A DNA stretch of 64,000 nt from Microbacterium sp. MYb62 (GTDB lineage: Bacteria > Actinomycetota > Actinomycetes > Actinomycetales > Microbacteriaceae). Below the pieces are notes generated by a model. That model worked only from the letters and a program-made list of their open reading frames with translations, did no database searches and was not told where the DNA came from. A program made the translations under genes and the position numbers. Shown piece by piece: positions 9,321-19,015 of the stretch. Location of the stretch: contig NZ_PCOY01000003.1 of NCBI RefSeq assembly GCF_002979475.1, positions 248,001-312,000 of the forward strand, written 5' to 3'. Position 1 is the first letter of the stretch. Each line of letters begins with the position of its first letter.

Positions 9321-9336
9321 ATGTACTTTTGTACAT
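9321..9336. promoter_or_regulatory. Probable TetR operator upstream of the efflux operon
   Basis: Perfect inverted repeat ATGTAC-TTTT-GTACAT, overlapping a second small palindrome GTACATGTAC (9317-9326). Length and symmetry fit a TetR-family dimer site. Position, 25 bases before the tetR start, fits autorepression of tetR-RND. Confidence 0.75.
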
Positions 9337-9370
9337 TTCGGGAATGTGAGGACGCTGGGAGACGGCCGCC

Positions 9371-10552
9371 TCAGACCGGTGCGGCCTCGATCTGACCGCG
9401 CTCGAAGTAGGCGACGAGTTCGGGATCGAGCGGCGGGATCGCGATCGACGAACCGTCACCGCGCAGCGACGCGGTGGCGAGGATGCCGGCGGCGACGGCC
9501 TCGCGCGCGGCGACGGGTGACGTCTCGGTCACGCCGCGATGCCGCACGAAGCGCAGGAACTCGGCGACGAGCAGTGCGTCTGCGCCGTCGTGCCCGGCAT
9601 CGGGCACCTCGGGCACGATGAAGGCCTCATCGGCCGCGGCGGCGCCGGTGTGCCGCCGATTCCACAACCCGACCTCGCTCCCCGCCACGTCGCCGAAGTT
9701 CTCGATCCGCCCCTCGGTGCCGATCACCGTGTAGTTGCGCCAGTAGTCGGGCGTGAAGTGGCACTGCTGGTACGAGGCGAAGACCCCGCCCTCCAGTTGC
9801 ATGTTCACCATCGAGATGTCCTCGACGTCGACCACGGGGTGCAGGCCGGTGAGTGCGGTCGGCGGCCAGTTGTCGATGCTGAACCACTCCGGCATCCGCT
9901 CCCCCGTGCGGTCGCGCCGATCGGTGATCGCGCCGTAGACGCTGAGCGCGCCCATCGCGGAGACGCGCTCCGTGTACGCCCCGGCGAGCCAGTGGATGAT
10001 GTCGATGTCGTGCGCCCCCTTCTGCAGCAGCAGTCCGGTGGTGCGACGACGATCGGCGTGCCAGTCCTTGAAGTAGTAGTCGCCGCCGTGGCCGACGAAG
10101 TGCCGCACCCAGACGGCCTTGACCTGGCCGATGCGTCCGCTCCGAATCAGTCCGCGCATCAGCGTGATCACCGGCATGTGCCGCATGTTGTGGCCGATGT
10201 AGAGTCCGGTGCCGGTGCGCCGCGCGGTCTCGAGCATGGCGTCGGCGTCGGCGAGTTCGATCGCGAGAGGTTTCTCGCAGAACACCGGCACCCCTGCTTC
10301 GAGGGCGCGGATGGTGAGGGCGGCGTGCGTGTCGTCGGGAGTGAGCACCATCACCGCATCGACGCCCGAGGCGAGCAGCTCGTCGAGGTCGTCGGTGATG
10401 AGGGCGTCGGGAACGAGCAGCCGGGCGTCTTCTCGGGCGCGCGGGGCGAGGTCGCACACGGCGGTGATGCGCGAGCCGTGCCCCGGGCGGTGCACCTCCT
10501 CCTGGAGGGTCGAGCGCGCGCCGAAGCCGATGATGCCGATCTGGAGATCCAC
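9371..10552 (-). CDS. Gfo/Idh/MocA family sugar oxidoreductase
   Basis: A 393-residue NAD(P)-dependent dehydrogenase. The N-terminal Rossmann fold begins IGIIGFGARS. The conserved EKP motif is in FCEKPLAI (about residue 91). A substrate-domain His lies in AHDIDIIHWL (about 185). It starts with GTG, preceded by AAGGACC. It is the last gene of the sugar module 1 operon (binding protein, two permeases, GH35, oxidoreductase). It probably oxidises or epimerises a sugar derived from the GH35 reaction; the exact substrate is unknown. Confidence 0.9.
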   Translation of the reverse strand: MDLQIGIIGFGARSTLQEEVHRPGHGSRITAVCDLAPRAREDARLLVPDALITDDLDELLASGVDAVMVLTPDDTHAALTIRALEAGVPVFCEKPLAIELADADAMLETARRTGTGLYIGHNMRHMPVITLMRGLIRSGRIGQVKAVWVRHFVGHGGDYYFKDWHADRRRTTGLLLQKGAHDIDIIHWLAGAYTERVSAMGALSVYGAITDRRDRTGERMPEWFSIDNWPPTALTGLHPVVDVEDISMVNMQLEGGVFASYQQCHFTPDYWRNYTVIGTEGRIENFGDVAGSEVGLWNRRHTGAAAADEAFIVPEVPDAGHDGADALLVAEFLRFVRHRGVTETSPVAAREAVAAGILATASLRGDGSSIAIPPLDPELVAYFERGQIEAAPV

Positions 10553-10588
10553 GATGGTCCTTCTGTGAATACGGGTGGAGTGCGGGGG

Positions 10589-12316
10589 TCAGGACGCGCG
10601 TCGAGCGCCGAGACCGGGATGGGGGCCGAAGGGCACAGCCGAGGAGGGGACGCCGTCGAGCTCGAGGATCACGATCTCGTTGTGTCCAGGACGCAGGACC
10701 GACCAGGGGACGTAGAGCGACGTCTGCGGGCCGGCGGCGGTCCAGTATCTGCCGAGGCAGAAGCCGTTGACCCAGACGTACCCCTTCGACCATCCGGAGA
10801 GGTCCAGGTACCCGTCGGCCTGCTCGCGCACGTCGAAATCACCGCCGACGTAACGGGGCGCGTCCGCAGGCTCGACGGGTGCGGTCCAGTCCGGTCGCGG
10901 GTCGTCGGCGATCGGGAGCACGTCGATGTCGAAGCCGTGCACCTGCTGGCGCCCGTGACGGATGGCGTCCAGGCCCTTCGTCTCGCCGATCCGCGGTCCG
11001 TAGTTGATCCGCCCCATCGATTCCACGATGACCTCCAGCTCGGAGGGCCCGCTCACGGTGATCTCGGCATCTTCTCCGCCGCGTTCGACGATGGCACGGA
11101 GCGCCCCGTCGACGCGCACATGGGCGCGATCCCGCACCCGCTCCAGGGTGAGGGCCTGCGGGGCGCGGGGGCCGGGGATGACGGCGCGGTAGCGCACGAG
11201 GCCGTGGTCGAACCCGAGATCTTCGAAGGTCGGAGGGATGGGCGCGCTTCCTGCGGGACGGAACCGCACGGGCCCTTCGCGTGTCATCCGGATCGTCTGC
11301 TGCTCGACGAGGGGCGGCAACTCCGGCAGTTCGGGGAACGGGCCGTCCGCCACCTGCTGGAACTCGTCCCTGAACGCGAAGAACTTCTCCGTCGGTGCGC
11401 CGCGTTCGTCGAGCGGGGCGTCGTAGTCGTAGCTCGTGACCGTCGGCCGGAAACCCTCCCCTCCCTGTTCCGGGTGATGGTTCGCTCCTGCCCCGATGCC
11501 GAAGTTGGTGCCGCCGTGCGCCATGTAGAGGTTCACGGATGCCCCCTGCGCCAGGATCTCGCGCAGCGCGGCAGCCGCATCGCTCGCGTCGCGGGTCACT
11601 CGCCCCTGGCCCCAGTGGTCGAACCATCCGCACCAGAACTCCATGCACATCGGCGCATCGTCGGGTCGGATCTGCCGCAGTGTGTCGAACGCAGCGGTCG
11701 CGTGGGACCCGAAGTTGACGGTCGCGAGGTGCCCGGGAACGGTCCCTCCGGTGAGCATGACGTCGCTGGGGCCGTCGCTGGTGAACAGCGGAGCGCCGAC
11801 GCCGCGCTCGACCAGCGCGGTGGTCAGGGCGGCGAGGTAGTCGGCATCCGACCCGAAGGATCCGTACTCGTTCTCGATCTGCACCATCAGGACGCTCGGG
11901 TGGTCGGCGAACAGGGGGACGACGGCGTCCAGATAGCGCTTCACCGGGTCGAGGAAAACCGGCGAGGATGTGCGGATCGCGCGACCCGCCCTCGCGGTGA
12001 GCCACGAGGGCAGACCGCCGTTGTCCCACTCGGCGCAGATGTAGGGCCCTGGTCGCACGATCGTGCGGAGTCCGGCCTCTGCCGCCGCGTCGAGGAATCG
12101 CGGGATCTCCTCGAGACGCCGCCACTCGCCCTCGACCGGTTCGTGATGGTTCCAGGCCAGATAGGTCTCGACGGTGTTCAGCCCCATCGCCGCGAGCGAG
12201 CGCATCAGGTGCGGCCACTGCTCCGGGCGCGAGCGGAAGTAGTGCGCCGCTCCGGAGAGGAGGCGGTGCGGGCTCCCGTCGAGGGAGAAACCGTGCGGGT
12301 CGTAGCTGAGCGTCAT
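10589..12316 (-). CDS. Glycoside hydrolase family 35 beta-galactosidase (module 1)
   Basis: A 575-residue cytoplasmic enzyme with no signal peptide. The GH35 TIM barrel is seen from GPYICAEWDNGGLPSWL and the active-site block QIENEYGSFG. The Asn-Glu pair places the acid/base at Glu150, and the nucleophile is likely Glu226 in MEFWCGWFDHWG. A beta-sandwich region with GRYW near the C-terminus follows. It removes terminal beta-galactose from an imported oligosaccharide. It directly follows the second permease gene of a carbohydrate ABC importer. It is a paralogue of the GH35 at 34636-36456 but has a different regulator nearby. Confidence 0.92.
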   Translation of the reverse strand: MTLSYDPHGFSLDGSPHRLLSGAAHYFRSRPEQWPHLMRSLAAMGLNTVETYLAWNHHEPVEGEWRRLEEIPRFLDAAAEAGLRTIVRPGPYICAEWDNGGLPSWLTARAGRAIRTSSPVFLDPVKRYLDAVVPLFADHPSVLMVQIENEYGSFGSDADYLAALTTALVERGVGAPLFTSDGPSDVMLTGGTVPGHLATVNFGSHATAAFDTLRQIRPDDAPMCMEFWCGWFDHWGQGRVTRDASDAAAALREILAQGASVNLYMAHGGTNFGIGAGANHHPEQGGEGFRPTVTSYDYDAPLDERGAPTEKFFAFRDEFQQVADGPFPELPELPPLVEQQTIRMTREGPVRFRPAGSAPIPPTFEDLGFDHGLVRYRAVIPGPRAPQALTLERVRDRAHVRVDGALRAIVERGGEDAEITVSGPSELEVIVESMGRINYGPRIGETKGLDAIRHGRQQVHGFDIDVLPIADDPRPDWTAPVEPADAPRYVGGDFDVREQADGYLDLSGWSKGYVWVNGFCLGRYWTAAGPQTSLYVPWSVLRPGHNEIVILELDGVPSSAVPFGPHPGLGARRAS

Positions 12317-12323
12317 GCTGTCC

Positions 12324-13163
12324 TCACATCTTGACGGCGCCGGCGGTGAGATCCGCCCGCCAGAATCGCTGCAGGCCGATGAAGGCGATGATCAGGGGGA
12401 TCGTCGACACGAGCGCACCGGTGACGACGAGGTCGTAGTTGATCTGGCTGGGTTGGCTGTTCCAGAAGAACAGACCGAGGGTGACCGGCCAGAGTTCGCT
12501 GCTCGTCAGGGTGACCATCGGCAGGAAGAAGTTGTTCCAGATGCCGACGAAGCTGAACAGGTAGATGGTGACCAGCGCGGGCCCCATCACCCGGAGGGCG
12601 ATCGTGAAGAAGATCCGGATCTCGCCGGCGCCATCCACCCTGGCCGCGTCGAGCAGCTCGTCGGCCACCGAGTCCGCCGCATAGATGCGCGCCAGGAACA
12701 CCCCGAACGGACTCGCGAACGCCGGCACCAGCACCGCCCAGATCGTGTTGATGAATCCCAGCTGCGTGAACAGCAGGTACAGCGGCATGACCAGCAGCGA
12801 CGAGGGCAGCAGGATCGAGGCGAGCACGGAGTTGAAGATCAGCTGCCGTCCTCGGAAGATGAACTTCGCCAGCACATATCCGGCGGCGGCGCTGATCAGC
12901 GTCGCACCCGCCGCGCCGACACCCGCGTAGAAGAACGTGTTCAGGAGCCAGCGCGAGAAGAGGCCGCCCTGATGGGTGAAGACGGATGTCAGATTCTCGA
13001 ACAGGTCGAACGACCCGCCGAACCACAGCGGAGGCGAGCCGAACAGGTCGGAGCTGCTCTTGGTGGCCGAGACGATCAGCCACCAGATCGGGACCACGAA
13101 GTACACGGCCGCGATCAGCAGGACGGCCTTCATGCCCCAGGTACCCAGCGTGCGCCGCATCAT
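12324..13163 (-). CDS. Carbohydrate ABC importer permease, MalG/UgpE-like (module 1)
   Basis: A 279-residue inner-membrane permease. The start at 13163 is set by the ATGA overlap with the preceding permease gene; the longer in-frame extension lies inside that gene. Six TMs are visible, with an EAA-type loop (LLDAARVDGAGEIRIF) before the last membrane pairs, which is the docking site for the importer ATPase. No ATPase gene is in the operon, so a shared multiple-sugar ATPase elsewhere is expected. It ends WRADLTAGAVKM, like its paralogue at 27463. Confidence 0.92.
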   Translation of the reverse strand: MMRRTLGTWGMKAVLLIAAVYFVVPIWWLIVSATKSSSDLFGSPPLWFGGSFDLFENLTSVFTHQGGLFSRWLLNTFFYAGVGAAGATLISAAAGYVLAKFIFRGRQLIFNSVLASILLPSSLLVMPLYLLFTQLGFINTIWAVLVPAFASPFGVFLARIYAADSVADELLDAARVDGAGEIRIFFTIALRVMGPALVTIYLFSFVGIWNNFFLPMVTLTSSELWPVTLGLFFWNSQPSQINYDLVVTGALVSTIPLIIAFIGLQRFWRADLTAGAVKM

Positions 13164-14125
13164 CGTGCACCACCGTTCTTGGTCTGACCACCGGTCAGCT
13201 TGGTGAAGACGAAGGAGAGCACGAAGGTTCCCAACGCCAGGATGATGGCCATCGCGGCGGCCAGGCCGTAGTCGTTGAACGTGAACCCGATGTTCTGCAC
13301 CGCCATGTTGGGGGTGTAGCCGGCGTCGATCGCCGAGGTGAAGGGCTTGAGGATCATCGGCTCGTTGTAGAGCTGGATCGTGCCGATGATCGAGAACACG
13401 CCGGTGAGGGAGATCGCGGGCATCACCAGGGGCACCTTGATGCTCCACGCGATGCGAGCCGGGCTCGCTCCGTCCATGGCTGCGGCCTCGTACAGCTCGC
13501 TCGGGATCGACTTCAGCGCCGAGAAGATGATGATCATGTTGTATCCGGTCCACGTCCAGGTCACGATGTTCGCGATCGCCCACAGCACGGTGTCGTCGCC
13601 GAGGAAGTCGACCTCGATCCCGAACGCGCCGAGCACACCGACGAACGGGCTGGTCCCCGGGAGGTAGAGGAAGGCCCAGAGGATCGCCGCGATCACGCCG
13701 GGTACCGCGTACGGCATGAACGTCATCAGACGCACGAGTCCCGTCCAGCGGGTGGTGACGGCATCGAAGATCAGGGCGAGGAGCAGCGCGGCTCCCAGCA
13801 TGATCGGCACCTGGACGACGCCGAACAGCAGGACCCGTCCGATACCGGCCGTGAACTCCGGCGTCTGCAGCGCCTGGATGTAGTTGGCGAAGCCGGCGAA
13901 CACGCGTTCGCCGCCGCCGAGCCCCAGCCCTGACCGCTTCTGCGTGAAGAAGCTCTCCTGCAGGGCGTAGAGCAGGGGCAGCACGTACGCGAGCAGGAAC
14001 AGCACGAGGAAGGGAACCAGGAGCCCGAGGAGCGCCGACAGCGGCAGTCCGCGGCGGTGTCGACGGCGGGGAGCCAGTGAGCCGGCCTTGACGGGCCGGC
14101 TCACGATGGTGACGGTGTCACTCAC
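13160..14125 (-). CDS. Carbohydrate ABC importer permease, MalF/UgpA-like (module 1)
   Basis: A 321-residue permease with about six TMs after a basic N-terminus. The EAA loop (LYEAAAMDGASPARIAW) contacts the ATPase. It overlaps the binding-protein gene by eight bases and the next permease by four, so the three genes are one translationally coupled unit. CUT1 importers of this type take up oligosaccharides. It is paralogous to 26489-27466 (for example shared TWTWTGYN or TWTYTGYN and SIIGTIQL segments). Confidence 0.92.
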   Translation of the reverse strand: MSDTVTIVSRPVKAGSLAPRRRHRRGLPLSALLGLLVPFLVLFLLAYVLPLLYALQESFFTQKRSGLGLGGGERVFAGFANYIQALQTPEFTAGIGRVLLFGVVQVPIMLGAALLLALIFDAVTTRWTGLVRLMTFMPYAVPGVIAAILWAFLYLPGTSPFVGVLGAFGIEVDFLGDDTVLWAIANIVTWTWTGYNMIIIFSALKSIPSELYEAAAMDGASPARIAWSIKVPLVMPAISLTGVFSIIGTIQLYNEPMILKPFTSAIDAGYTPNMAVQNIGFTFNDYGLAAAMAIILALGTFVLSFVFTKLTGGQTKNGGAR

Positions 14126-15419
14126 TGACCGAGAGTCCCTTGGCGGTGAAGGCCTTGACGACGTTCGCCTGTGCGTCGGCGAGGCCGTCGGAGAGCGTGC
14201 CGGTGCCGTCGACGGCCGGCTGCATCGCGGAGTCGAAGGACTCGCCGGTCTGCGTGGTCATCGGACCCCAGGCCCACGTCGAGTCGACGACCTCGTTCGC
14301 CTCGACGAACACCTGGAAGATCTGCTGTCCACCGAAGTACTCGACCTCGGTGTCGAGCGCGGGGTGCGTCGAGCCGGAGAGGGATGCCGGGAAGACCGCC
14401 GCCTGGTCGATGAGGATCTGCAGCGCGTCTTCGTCGGTGCTCATCCAGTTCGCGAACTCGAGCGCGCCCTCCACGTTGTCGCATCCGCTCACGACCGCCG
14501 TGGCCGAACCGCCCTGGGTGCCGTTGCTCGGGTCGTCGGCGTCGATGTTCGGCAGCGGTGCGACCCGCCACTGGCCGGAGGAGTTCGCGGCGGCGCCCTC
14601 GAGCACGCCAGCCCACCAGACCGGGGCGATGTGGCTGGCGATCGCTCCCGACTGCGCCTTCTCCCACCACTCGGGGCTCTCGATCTCGGTGTTCAGCACG
14701 GCGTCCGTGTCGAGCAGTCCCTGCCAGTAGTCGGCGATCTGCTGGGTCTCCGGGGAATCCACCGTCACCTTCCATGCGTCACCGTCGATGTCGAACCACG
14801 TGGATCGCGCCTGCTGGGTGAGGCCGCCCCACCAGCCCATGTCCGCGGGGGAGAACGACGAGAGATACACGGACGGATCGCTCGCGCGCACCTGCGCCGA
14901 CTGCGCGGCGAACTCCTCCCAGGTCGTCGCCGGGGTCAGGCCGAGACGCTCGTAGACGTCGGCCCGATAGAACAGGCCGAGCGGCGCGCTGTCGACCGGG
15001 ATGCCGTACACCCCGTCGGCGACCTTCATCACGGACCAGGCCGCCTCGGGGTACTGGTCCTCGTAGGCCGCCGCCTCGTCGGCGACGTCCTCGAGCATCC
15101 CCTCCAGCACGAAGCTCGCGATCGACTCGTTGCCGACCTGCGCGAGGCACGGACCGTTCCCCGCTTTCGCGGCCGCCTGCACCTTGGTGTAGCCGCCCTT
15201 GCTGCCGGACGGCGTCGTCTCGAAGACGACCTTCTGGTCGTGGGTCTCGTTCCAGAGGTCGACGGCGTCGGCGTAGCCGGGCGCCCATCCCCAGAACTCG
15301 ATCGGGTCGGCGGATGGCGTCTGACCGTCTGCAGGAGCGGCGCACGCGGTGAGGGCGGCGGCGGCGAGCCCGATGACGGCGACTCCGGCGATGCGCCGGC
15401 CGGGAGATGTGAGCTTCAT
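14118..15419 (-). CDS. Carbohydrate ABC importer substrate-binding lipoprotein (module 1)
   Basis: A 433-residue extracytoplasmic sugar-binding protein. The start at 15419 has AAGGAAG upstream and gives a clean lipoprotein signal with lipobox LTAC (Cys25). Mature sequence FWGWAPGYADAVDLW and GNGPCLAQ fits the family 1 extracellular solute-binding fold. It is the first gene of the operon and is preceded by a palindromic site shared with the divergent LacI gene. Its paralogue at 25085 shares the GNGPCLAQ and DVADEA segments. Confidence 0.92.
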   Translation of the reverse strand: MKLTSPGRRIAGVAVIGLAAAALTACAAPADGQTPSADPIEFWGWAPGYADAVDLWNETHDQKVVFETTPSGSKGGYTKVQAAAKAGNGPCLAQVGNESIASFVLEGMLEDVADEAAAYEDQYPEAAWSVMKVADGVYGIPVDSAPLGLFYRADVYERLGLTPATTWEEFAAQSAQVRASDPSVYLSSFSPADMGWWGGLTQQARSTWFDIDGDAWKVTVDSPETQQIADYWQGLLDTDAVLNTEIESPEWWEKAQSGAIASHIAPVWWAGVLEGAAANSSGQWRVAPLPNIDADDPSNGTQGGSATAVVSGCDNVEGALEFANWMSTDEDALQILIDQAAVFPASLSGSTHPALDTEVEYFGGQQIFQVFVEANEVVDSTWAWGPMTTQTGESFDSAMQPAVDGTGTLSDGLADAQANVVKAFTAKGLSVSE

Positions 15420-15499
15420 TGCTTCCTTCTTTCGGGCGAATGGTGCGTGCCGGTGTGGGCGAGTCCGCACCGCACTGAGTGACGGGATTTCCGCCAAGC

Positions 15500-15534
15500 T
15501 AATCGTTTTTCGCAGCGAATGCAAATAACGATTA
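15500..15534. promoter_or_regulatory. Probable LacI-family operator between module 1 and its regulator
   Basis: 8-bp arms TAATCGTT (15500-15507) and AACGATTA (15527-15534) bracket a smaller palindrome TTCGC-A-GCGAA (15509-15519). It lies between the divergent binding-protein gene and lacI gene. The arrangement suits one or two LacI-type dimers controlling both directions. Confidence 0.65.
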
Positions 15535-15605
15535 ACCACACCCTCGACCGCTCACGGACAGCGCCCCATAGACTGCAGGAAACGCCAAGGATCAAGGAAG
15601 CAATC

Positions 15606-16619
15606 GTGACGACGTCATCGAAGAACGCCGCATCGCGCCCGACGTTGCGCATGGTCGCCGACGAAGCGGGCGTCTCCGCGGCGACCGCCTCCTACGTGCT
15701 CTCCGGAAGACGGTCGACCGCCCGCGGCCCCGGCGCCTCGGAGGCGACGCGGGAACGCATCAAGGAGGCGGCTCAGCGCCTCGGGTACGTGCCGAATCAG
15801 GCGGCACGCGGCATCCGGACCGGCAACACGCAGGTCATCCAGCTGTCCCTGTCGATGCTGAGCGACCCCTGGTCCCTCGCCGTCGCCGAGGCGGTGAACA
15901 CGGCAGGGCGCGAGCGCGACCTCGAGACGATGATCCTCGCCGACGGCGATTGGTACCGCGCGCTGGAGCGGCGCCCGAGCGACGTCGCCTTCCTCGACTC
16001 GGTCCCCGACACCCCGCTCAACCGGGAGCGCCTGAGAACCCTGGCCTCACACGGGCAACGACTGGTGGTGTTCAGCGAGACGATCGAGCCGGAGGGCTTC
16101 GACGTGATCCGCTCCGACGCCGCCCCCGGCGGTGCGATCGCCGCGGACCGACTCCTCGCCGCCCACGAGGACATCGCCTGCCTCACCGCGGCCTCGGTGC
16201 TGGCGACCCCGCCCCCGAACCGCCTGACGGGATTCCAGCATCGCCTGCAGGAGCACGGGGTGCGCCACGACTGGATCGCGGCATACGACGGCGGCGAAGC
16301 CACCGCCTTCGCGGCCGCCATGACGCTGCTGACCTCGTCGCCCCGTCCGACCGCGATCTACGCGACGACCGATTTCGCGGCCATCGCGACGATCCATGCC
16401 GCCCATCGCCTCGGTCTCTCCGTCCCGCGGGACGTCGCCGTCATCGGACTCGGGAACACCCCGGCGGGCGAGCTCACGTCGCCGACGCTCACCACGATCG
16501 GGCCGCTCGACCTGTACTCCCGCCTCGCCGACACCGTGGTCGCACTGGCCACCGGAGAGCGTGTGCCCGGCACGCTCCACGAGTTCCCCTGGGCGCTCAT
16601 CTCGCGCGAATCCGCGTGA
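15606..16619 (+). CDS. LacI family transcriptional regulator (module 1)
   Basis: A 337-residue regulator. The N-terminal LacI HTH (TLRMVADEAGVSAATASYVL) is followed by the hinge region and a periplasmic-binding-protein-like sensor domain. The GTG at 15606 is chosen because AAGGAAG lies 6 bases upstream and the HTH starts soon after. The loop between HTH and hinge (GRRSTARGPGAS) is longer than usual. It is divergent from the module 1 sugar operon and most likely represses it until the imported sugar or its product binds. Confidence 0.9.
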   Translation: MTTSSKNAASRPTLRMVADEAGVSAATASYVLSGRRSTARGPGASEATRERIKEAAQRLGYVPNQAARGIRTGNTQVIQLSLSMLSDPWSLAVAEAVNTAGRERDLETMILADGDWYRALERRPSDVAFLDSVPDTPLNRERLRTLASHGQRLVVFSETIEPEGFDVIRSDAAPGGAIAADRLLAAHEDIACLTAASVLATPPPNRLTGFQHRLQEHGVRHDWIAAYDGGEATAFAAAMTLLTSSPRPTAIYATTDFAAIATIHAAHRLGLSVPRDVAVIGLGNTPAGELTSPTLTTIGPLDLYSRLADTVVALATGERVPGTLHEFPWALISRESA

Positions 16620-16638
16620 TCCGCGTCGCCGCGTCGCG

Positions 16639-16672
16639 GACCGCGGTCGTCGCCGCGCCGCGGACCGCGGTC
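16639..16672. terminator. Probable bidirectional terminator between lacI and crcB
   Basis: The palindrome GACCGCGGTC occurs twice (16639-16648 and 16663-16672), so the copies can pair to form a 10-bp stem with a 14-base GC-rich loop. It lies between convergent genes; the second copy touches the crcB stop codon. Confidence 0.45.
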
Positions 16673-17030
16673 ACAGTGCGGCGCCGAGCCCCAGACCGAG
16701 TCCCGCCGCGAGCAGGCCGAGCACCAGCATCCCCACCGCGTTGAAGGCCGATGCGGGTCGCTCCCCGTCACGCCACAGGGCGACGGTGTCGAGCATGGCG
16801 GTGCTGAACGTCGTGTACCCGCCGAGCAGCCCCGCTCCGAGCAGGAACGCCCCCTCGGGCAGCGCGGTGGCGACGACCCCGAGAGCGAAAGAGCCGGTGA
16901 GGTTCACCAGCAGGATGCCCCACGGGAACCGACGCCCCGCGAGGCGGGCGATCCCGAGGTCGACGAGGTAGCGCAGCACGGCGCCGACCCCTCCGGCGAG
17001 CGCGGCGCCGACGAACAGCAGCGGACTCAT
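16671..17030 (-). CDS. crcB: Fluoride channel protein CrcB/Fluc, subunit A
   Basis: A 119-residue membrane protein with four hydrophobic segments and the conserved GGYTTFSTAM motif of CrcB/Fluc fluoride channels. The start MSPLLFVGAAL at 17030 overlaps the stop of the upstream crcB by four bases. Tandem unequal crcB genes are known to form heterodimeric antiparallel channels in Gram-positive bacteria. It exports fluoride by passive conduction. No fluoride riboswitch was recognised upstream of the pair. Confidence 0.88.
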   Translation of the reverse strand: MSPLLFVGAALAGGVGAVLRYLVDLGIARLAGRRFPWGILLVNLTGSFALGVVATALPEGAFLLGAGLLGGYTTFSTAMLDTVALWRDGERPASAFNAVGMLVLGLLAAGLGLGLGAAL

Positions 17031-17401
17031 GATGCGGCTCCGCGTCGGGGGCGGCCGAGGCGAAGACCCAGGGCGGCGGCGCCGATGCCGAGGACCAGGC
17101 TCCCGAGCGCGTAGGCAGCCGCGAGTGCGGGGGCCTCCGACCACAGCGACACCGTGCCGGTCATGAAGGCACTGTAGGTGGTGAACCCTCCGAGCACCCC
17201 GGTGCCGAGCAACAGCCGGAGATCGGCCGAGGCGGGAAGACGCGCGGCCAGCACCCCGATCAGCAGCGCACCGACGACGTTCGCGAGCAGCACCGCCACC
17301 GGGAAGCCGCCCGCATCGGGGACGGCGAGGCCCAGAGCGAGTCTGGCCGCCGTGCCCACCGTGCCGCCGGCGGCGACGAGGAGGATGCGGCGGAGGTTCA
17401 C
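17027..17401 (-). CDS. crcB: Fluoride channel protein CrcB/Fluc, subunit B
   Basis: A 124-residue membrane protein with four hydrophobic stretches and the CrcB motif GGFTTYSAFM. A GTG start at 17401 (NLRRILLVAAGG follows) is preferred; a second GTG three codons upstream is possible. It is translationally coupled to the following crcB. The two proteins are similar but distinct, which fits a heterodimeric Fluc channel. Confidence 0.85.
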   Translation of the reverse strand: MNLRRILLVAAGGTVGTAARLALGLAVPDAGGFPVAVLLANVVGALLIGVLAARLPASADLRLLLGTGVLGGFTTYSAFMTGTVSLWSEAPALAAAYALGSLVLGIGAAALGLRLGRPRRGAAS

Positions 17402-17488
17402 GTCCGCCACTGTAGTCGCCGCCTGACAGTGCGTCGTCCGGATGTCAAGGCAGTGGATGCCGGGACGCGATCGGCGTTGACTGACGAC

Positions 17489-19015
17489 ATGAATCCCCTG
17501 TGGAAGCTCGACCGAACCCTGCCCGGCGGATCCCCCCTCGAATCCGGCGCCCACCACGACGTCGTCGTCGTCGGAGCCGGGATCACGGGCCTCTCGACCG
17601 CGGTCATGCTCACCAGGGCCGGGCTCGACGTGGCGGTGATCGATGCGGGCGGCATCGCCGAGCTCGCGACCGGAGCGAACACGGGCAAGCTCTCCCTTCT
17701 GCAGGGCGGGCAACTCGCGAAGCTCCGTCGACACCACCCGGCGTCGCTCGTGCGCGCGTATGTAGACGCCAACCGCTCGGGGATGGAGTGGCTGCTCGCG
17801 TTCGCCGAACTCGCCGGCGTTCCGTTCACCCGCGGCACCGACCACTCCTATGCCCAGAGCCCTGCGGGGATCGGCACCGTCGACGAACAGCATTCCGCTG
17901 CTCGCGAGGCGGGTCTGCCCACGCGGATGCCGTCGCCTTCTGCACTCCCCTCCACGTCGTTCCCCCTGGCGGCGGCCGTCGCGCTCGACGACCAGGTGGC
18001 GATCGACCCGGTGGCCGTCGCGGTGGCACTCGCCGACGACCTGCTTGCGGCGGGTGGCGCCCTGCACACCGGCGTCAGAGCGACGGGAGCGCACGCCCTG
18101 GCCGGCCGCGTCGACACCCCCGCAGGACCGCTCTTCGCCGACCACATCGTGCTCGCGACAGGCACCCCGATCACCGACCGCGGCCTGTACTTCGCCAAGA
18201 CGCGGGGACTCCGGTCGTACTGCGTGTCCTTCCGGGTGCCGGGTGACCTCCCGGAGGGGACGTTCCTCTCGGTCGACGGGCCGACACGCTCCCTCCGCCC
18301 CGTGACCGCAGCGGATGGCCCCGGTGGCGACGCGCGACTCGTCGTGGGCGGCAACGGCCACCCTGTCGGCCGGGCCGACAGCGAGGCGGCGGCGGTGGAA
18401 GACCTCATCGCCTGGACGCAGCTGCACTTCCCCGGCGCGGAGGAAACCCATCGATGGTCGGCGCAGGACTACGAATCGCACGACCTCATCCCGTTCGTGG
18501 GGGCGATGCCCCGCGGCCTCGGCCGCATCCGCTTCGCGACGGGCTACGCCAAGTGGGGACTGTCGAACGCGCCCGCCGCCGCGCAGCGCCTCACCTCCGA
18601 GATCCTGGGCACTCCCCGACGCGACCGCCCGACCTGGATCACGACGATCGGCACGCGTCTCACCGTCCCGGCCGACCTCGGGCGCGGAGCGGTGGAGGGC
18701 GGCAAGGTCGCCGCCGCGCTCGCCTCGGGGTGGGCGGATGCCGAACGCCGAGGAGTCCCCGTCGCACAGCCCGCCGAGGGCGAGGGCGTGGTGGCGAATC
18801 GGGCAGGTCGGCCGGTGGCGATCTCCACCGTCGACGGCGTCACCCGTGCGGTGAGTGCGGTGTGCACGCACCTGGGCGGCGTGCTCTCCTGGAACGACGC
18901 CGAGTGCTCATGGGACTGCCCGCTGCACGCCTCGCGCTTCGCTCCGGACGGCACGCGCATCGAGGGCCCGGCGCTACGGGACCTCACACCCCTGTCGCCG
19001 GCGGACCCGGAGTGA
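17489..19015 (+). CDS. FAD-dependent oxidoreductase with C-terminal Rieske [2Fe-2S] domain
   Basis: A 508-residue protein. The N-terminal FAD-binding motif is [17 protein letters not shown], and a DAO-type oxidase/dehydrogenase body runs to about residue 390. A C-terminal Rieske domain has Cys459-x-His461 and Cys477-x2-His480 as cluster ligands. DAO-Rieske fusions are thought to oxidise amines or glycine-like substrates and pass electrons through the cluster; the substrate here is unknown. The start has no strong ribosome-binding site. Its 3' end overlaps the convergent nitroreductase gene by 32 bases. Confidence 0.88.
   Translation: MNPLWKLDRTLPGGSPLESGAHHDVVVVGAGITGLSTAVMLTRAGLDVAVIDAGGIAELATGANTGKLSLLQGGQLAKLRRHHPASLVRAYVDANRSGMEWLLAFAELAGVPFTRGTDHSYAQSPAGIGTVDEQHSAAREAGLPTRMPSPSALPSTSFPLAAAVALDDQVAIDPVAVAVALADDLLAAGGALHTGVRATGAHALAGRVDTPAGPLFADHIVLATGTPITDRGLYFAKTRGLRSYCVSFRVPGDLPEGTFLSVDGPTRSLRPVTAADGPGGDARLVVGGNGHPVGRADSEAAAVEDLIAWTQLHFPGAEETHRWSAQDYESHDLIPFVGAMPRGLGRIRFATGYAKWGLSNAPAAAQRLTSEILGTPRRDRPTWITTIGTRLTVPADLGRGAVEGGKVAAALASGWADAERRGVPVAQPAEGEGVVANRAGRPVAISTVDGVTRAVSAVCTHLGGVLSWNDAECSWDCPLHASRFAPDGTRIEGPALRDLTPLSPADPE

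Noticed and set aside
17402..17488. Fluoride riboswitch upstream of the crcB pair
   Set aside because: No recognisable conserved crcB-motif sequence was found in this short gap.
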